From contig JBFXAZ010000002.1 of assembly GCA_050183765.1 (NCBI GenBank), positions 70,933-134,932 of the forward strand: a stretch of DNA of 64,000 nucleotides. The letters run 5' to 3'. Under the pieces are notes generated by a model. The model saw only the letters and a program-made list of their open reading frames with translations, was not told where the DNA came from and searched no databases. This document shows, piece by piece, positions 63,746 to 64,000 of the stretch. Position 1 is the first letter of the stretch. Every line of letters starts with the position of its first letter. The position numbers and the translations under genes were made by a program. The DNA comes from JAFAZJ01 sp050183765 (lineage in GTDB: Bacteria > Pseudomonadota > Alphaproteobacteria > Reyranellales > Reyranellaceae).

Positions 63746-64000
63746 ATGCGCAACAGGCGTCTCGAGGTTCGTCTTCTCTCCGGCGCCGGCGGCGCGGAAA
63801 TTTCCGGCGTCGATGTGGCGCAGGATCTCGACGACGACACCATCGGCGAGATCCGCGACGCGTTGAACGAGCACTGCGTGGTGGTCTTCCGCGACCAGGC
63901 GCTCGACGTCGCCCAGCACAAGGCCTTCGCCCGCCGCTTCGGCGAGAGCTTCATCCATCCCAACTATGTCGGCACGGGCGACGATCCCGAGAGCGTCATG
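63746..64000 (+). CDS. TauD/TfdA-family dioxygenase, 5' part only
   Basis: 85 residues before the right edge of the window. GGAG seven bases before the ATG. The start GAGGAEISGVDVAQDLDDDT and HCVVVFRDQALDVAQHKAFA match the N-terminus of the complete dioxygenase at 12116 (GAEVAGVDLSRPL, CVIFFRDQTI). The iron ligands lie beyond the window, so activity cannot be checked. Confidence 0.85.
   Translation, partial: MRNRRLEVRLLSGAGGAEISGVDVAQDLDDDTIGEIRDALNEHCVVVFRDQALDVAQHKAFARRFGESFIHPNYVGTGDDPESVM

Noticed and set aside
62694..64000. Possible rRNA, tRNA or CRISPR features in intergenic spaces, here and across the window
   Set aside because: None of the gaps showed a cloverleaf with TTCGA loop, rRNA-like sequence or regularly spaced repeats.

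Overview
The window is a 64 kb piece of a GC-rich (roughly two-thirds G+C by eye) bacterial chromosome. It is tightly packed, with about 61 genes on both strands, many overlapping by 1 to 60 bases. I see no rRNA, tRNA, CRISPR array, transposase or phage module. The organism is most likely an alphaproteobacterium. The block at 57.7-62.7 kb (Suv3-like helicase, S4-domain protein, 7Fe ferredoxin, CarD regulator) is an arrangement I know from that class. The DUF1127 protein and the large palindromic intergenic repeats fit too. I cannot name the genus.

Region by region. 0-8 kb: DinB-like fragment, MurA carrying Asp where most homologues have the catalytic Cys, DEAD-box RNA helicase, esterase-like hydrolase, membrane aminopropyltransferase-like protein, exported isoaspartyl methyltransferase-like protein. 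8-16.7 kb: PaaK-like ligase, class III adenylate cyclase, three small envelope proteins (DUF883/DUF1469/DUF1328), TauD-type dioxygenase, DUF2182-DUF1326 pair, hydrolase, lipoprotein. 16.8-24.6 kb: aconitase, NADP-dependent oxidoreductase, VOC-hydrolase fusion, nitroreductase, DUF1203, phosphotriesterase-like protein. 24.7-29.5 kb: animal-type haem peroxidase, cytochrome P450 and glycosyltransferase in one run. 29.6-36.2 kb: PfkB kinase, AmpG-like permease, Pat-type acyl-CoA synthetase/acetyltransferase, atypical SDR, DUF1127 pair. 36.2-41 kb: Bcr/CflA exporter, DUF1028, then a CobW-WD40-TauE operon. 41-45 kb: a strongly divergent ABC protein, a stand-alone cyclic-nucleotide-binding protein and a methyltransferase. 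45-52.4 kb: CoA-transferase, MBL lactonase-like enzyme, FprA-like reductase, LysE exporter, thiolase, malonyl-CoA decarboxylase. 52.4-54.5 kb: a low-GC island with two unrecognised genes. 54.5-64 kb: SMP-30 protein, enoyl-CoA hydratase, flavodoxin, second nitroreductase, the helicase-to-CarD block, a degenerate PPP-type phosphatase and the start of a second TauD-type dioxygenase.

Most of the window is core and catabolic metabolism: acyl-CoA chemistry (ligase, CoA-transferase, thiolase, hydratase, malonyl-CoA decarboxylase), flavin and haem oxidoreductases, and transporters. The best candidates for undescribed biology are the low-GC island (an exported protein with a CHAT/caspase-like His-Cys pair next to a two-TM protein), the ABC/cNMP/methyltransferase trio in which the ABC ATPase has a roughly 250-residue insertion with a triplicated post-Q-loop motif, and the peroxidase-P450-glycosyltransferase run. 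Several perfect palindromes next to start codons (56405-56428, 61939-61955, 35674-35693) look regulatory.
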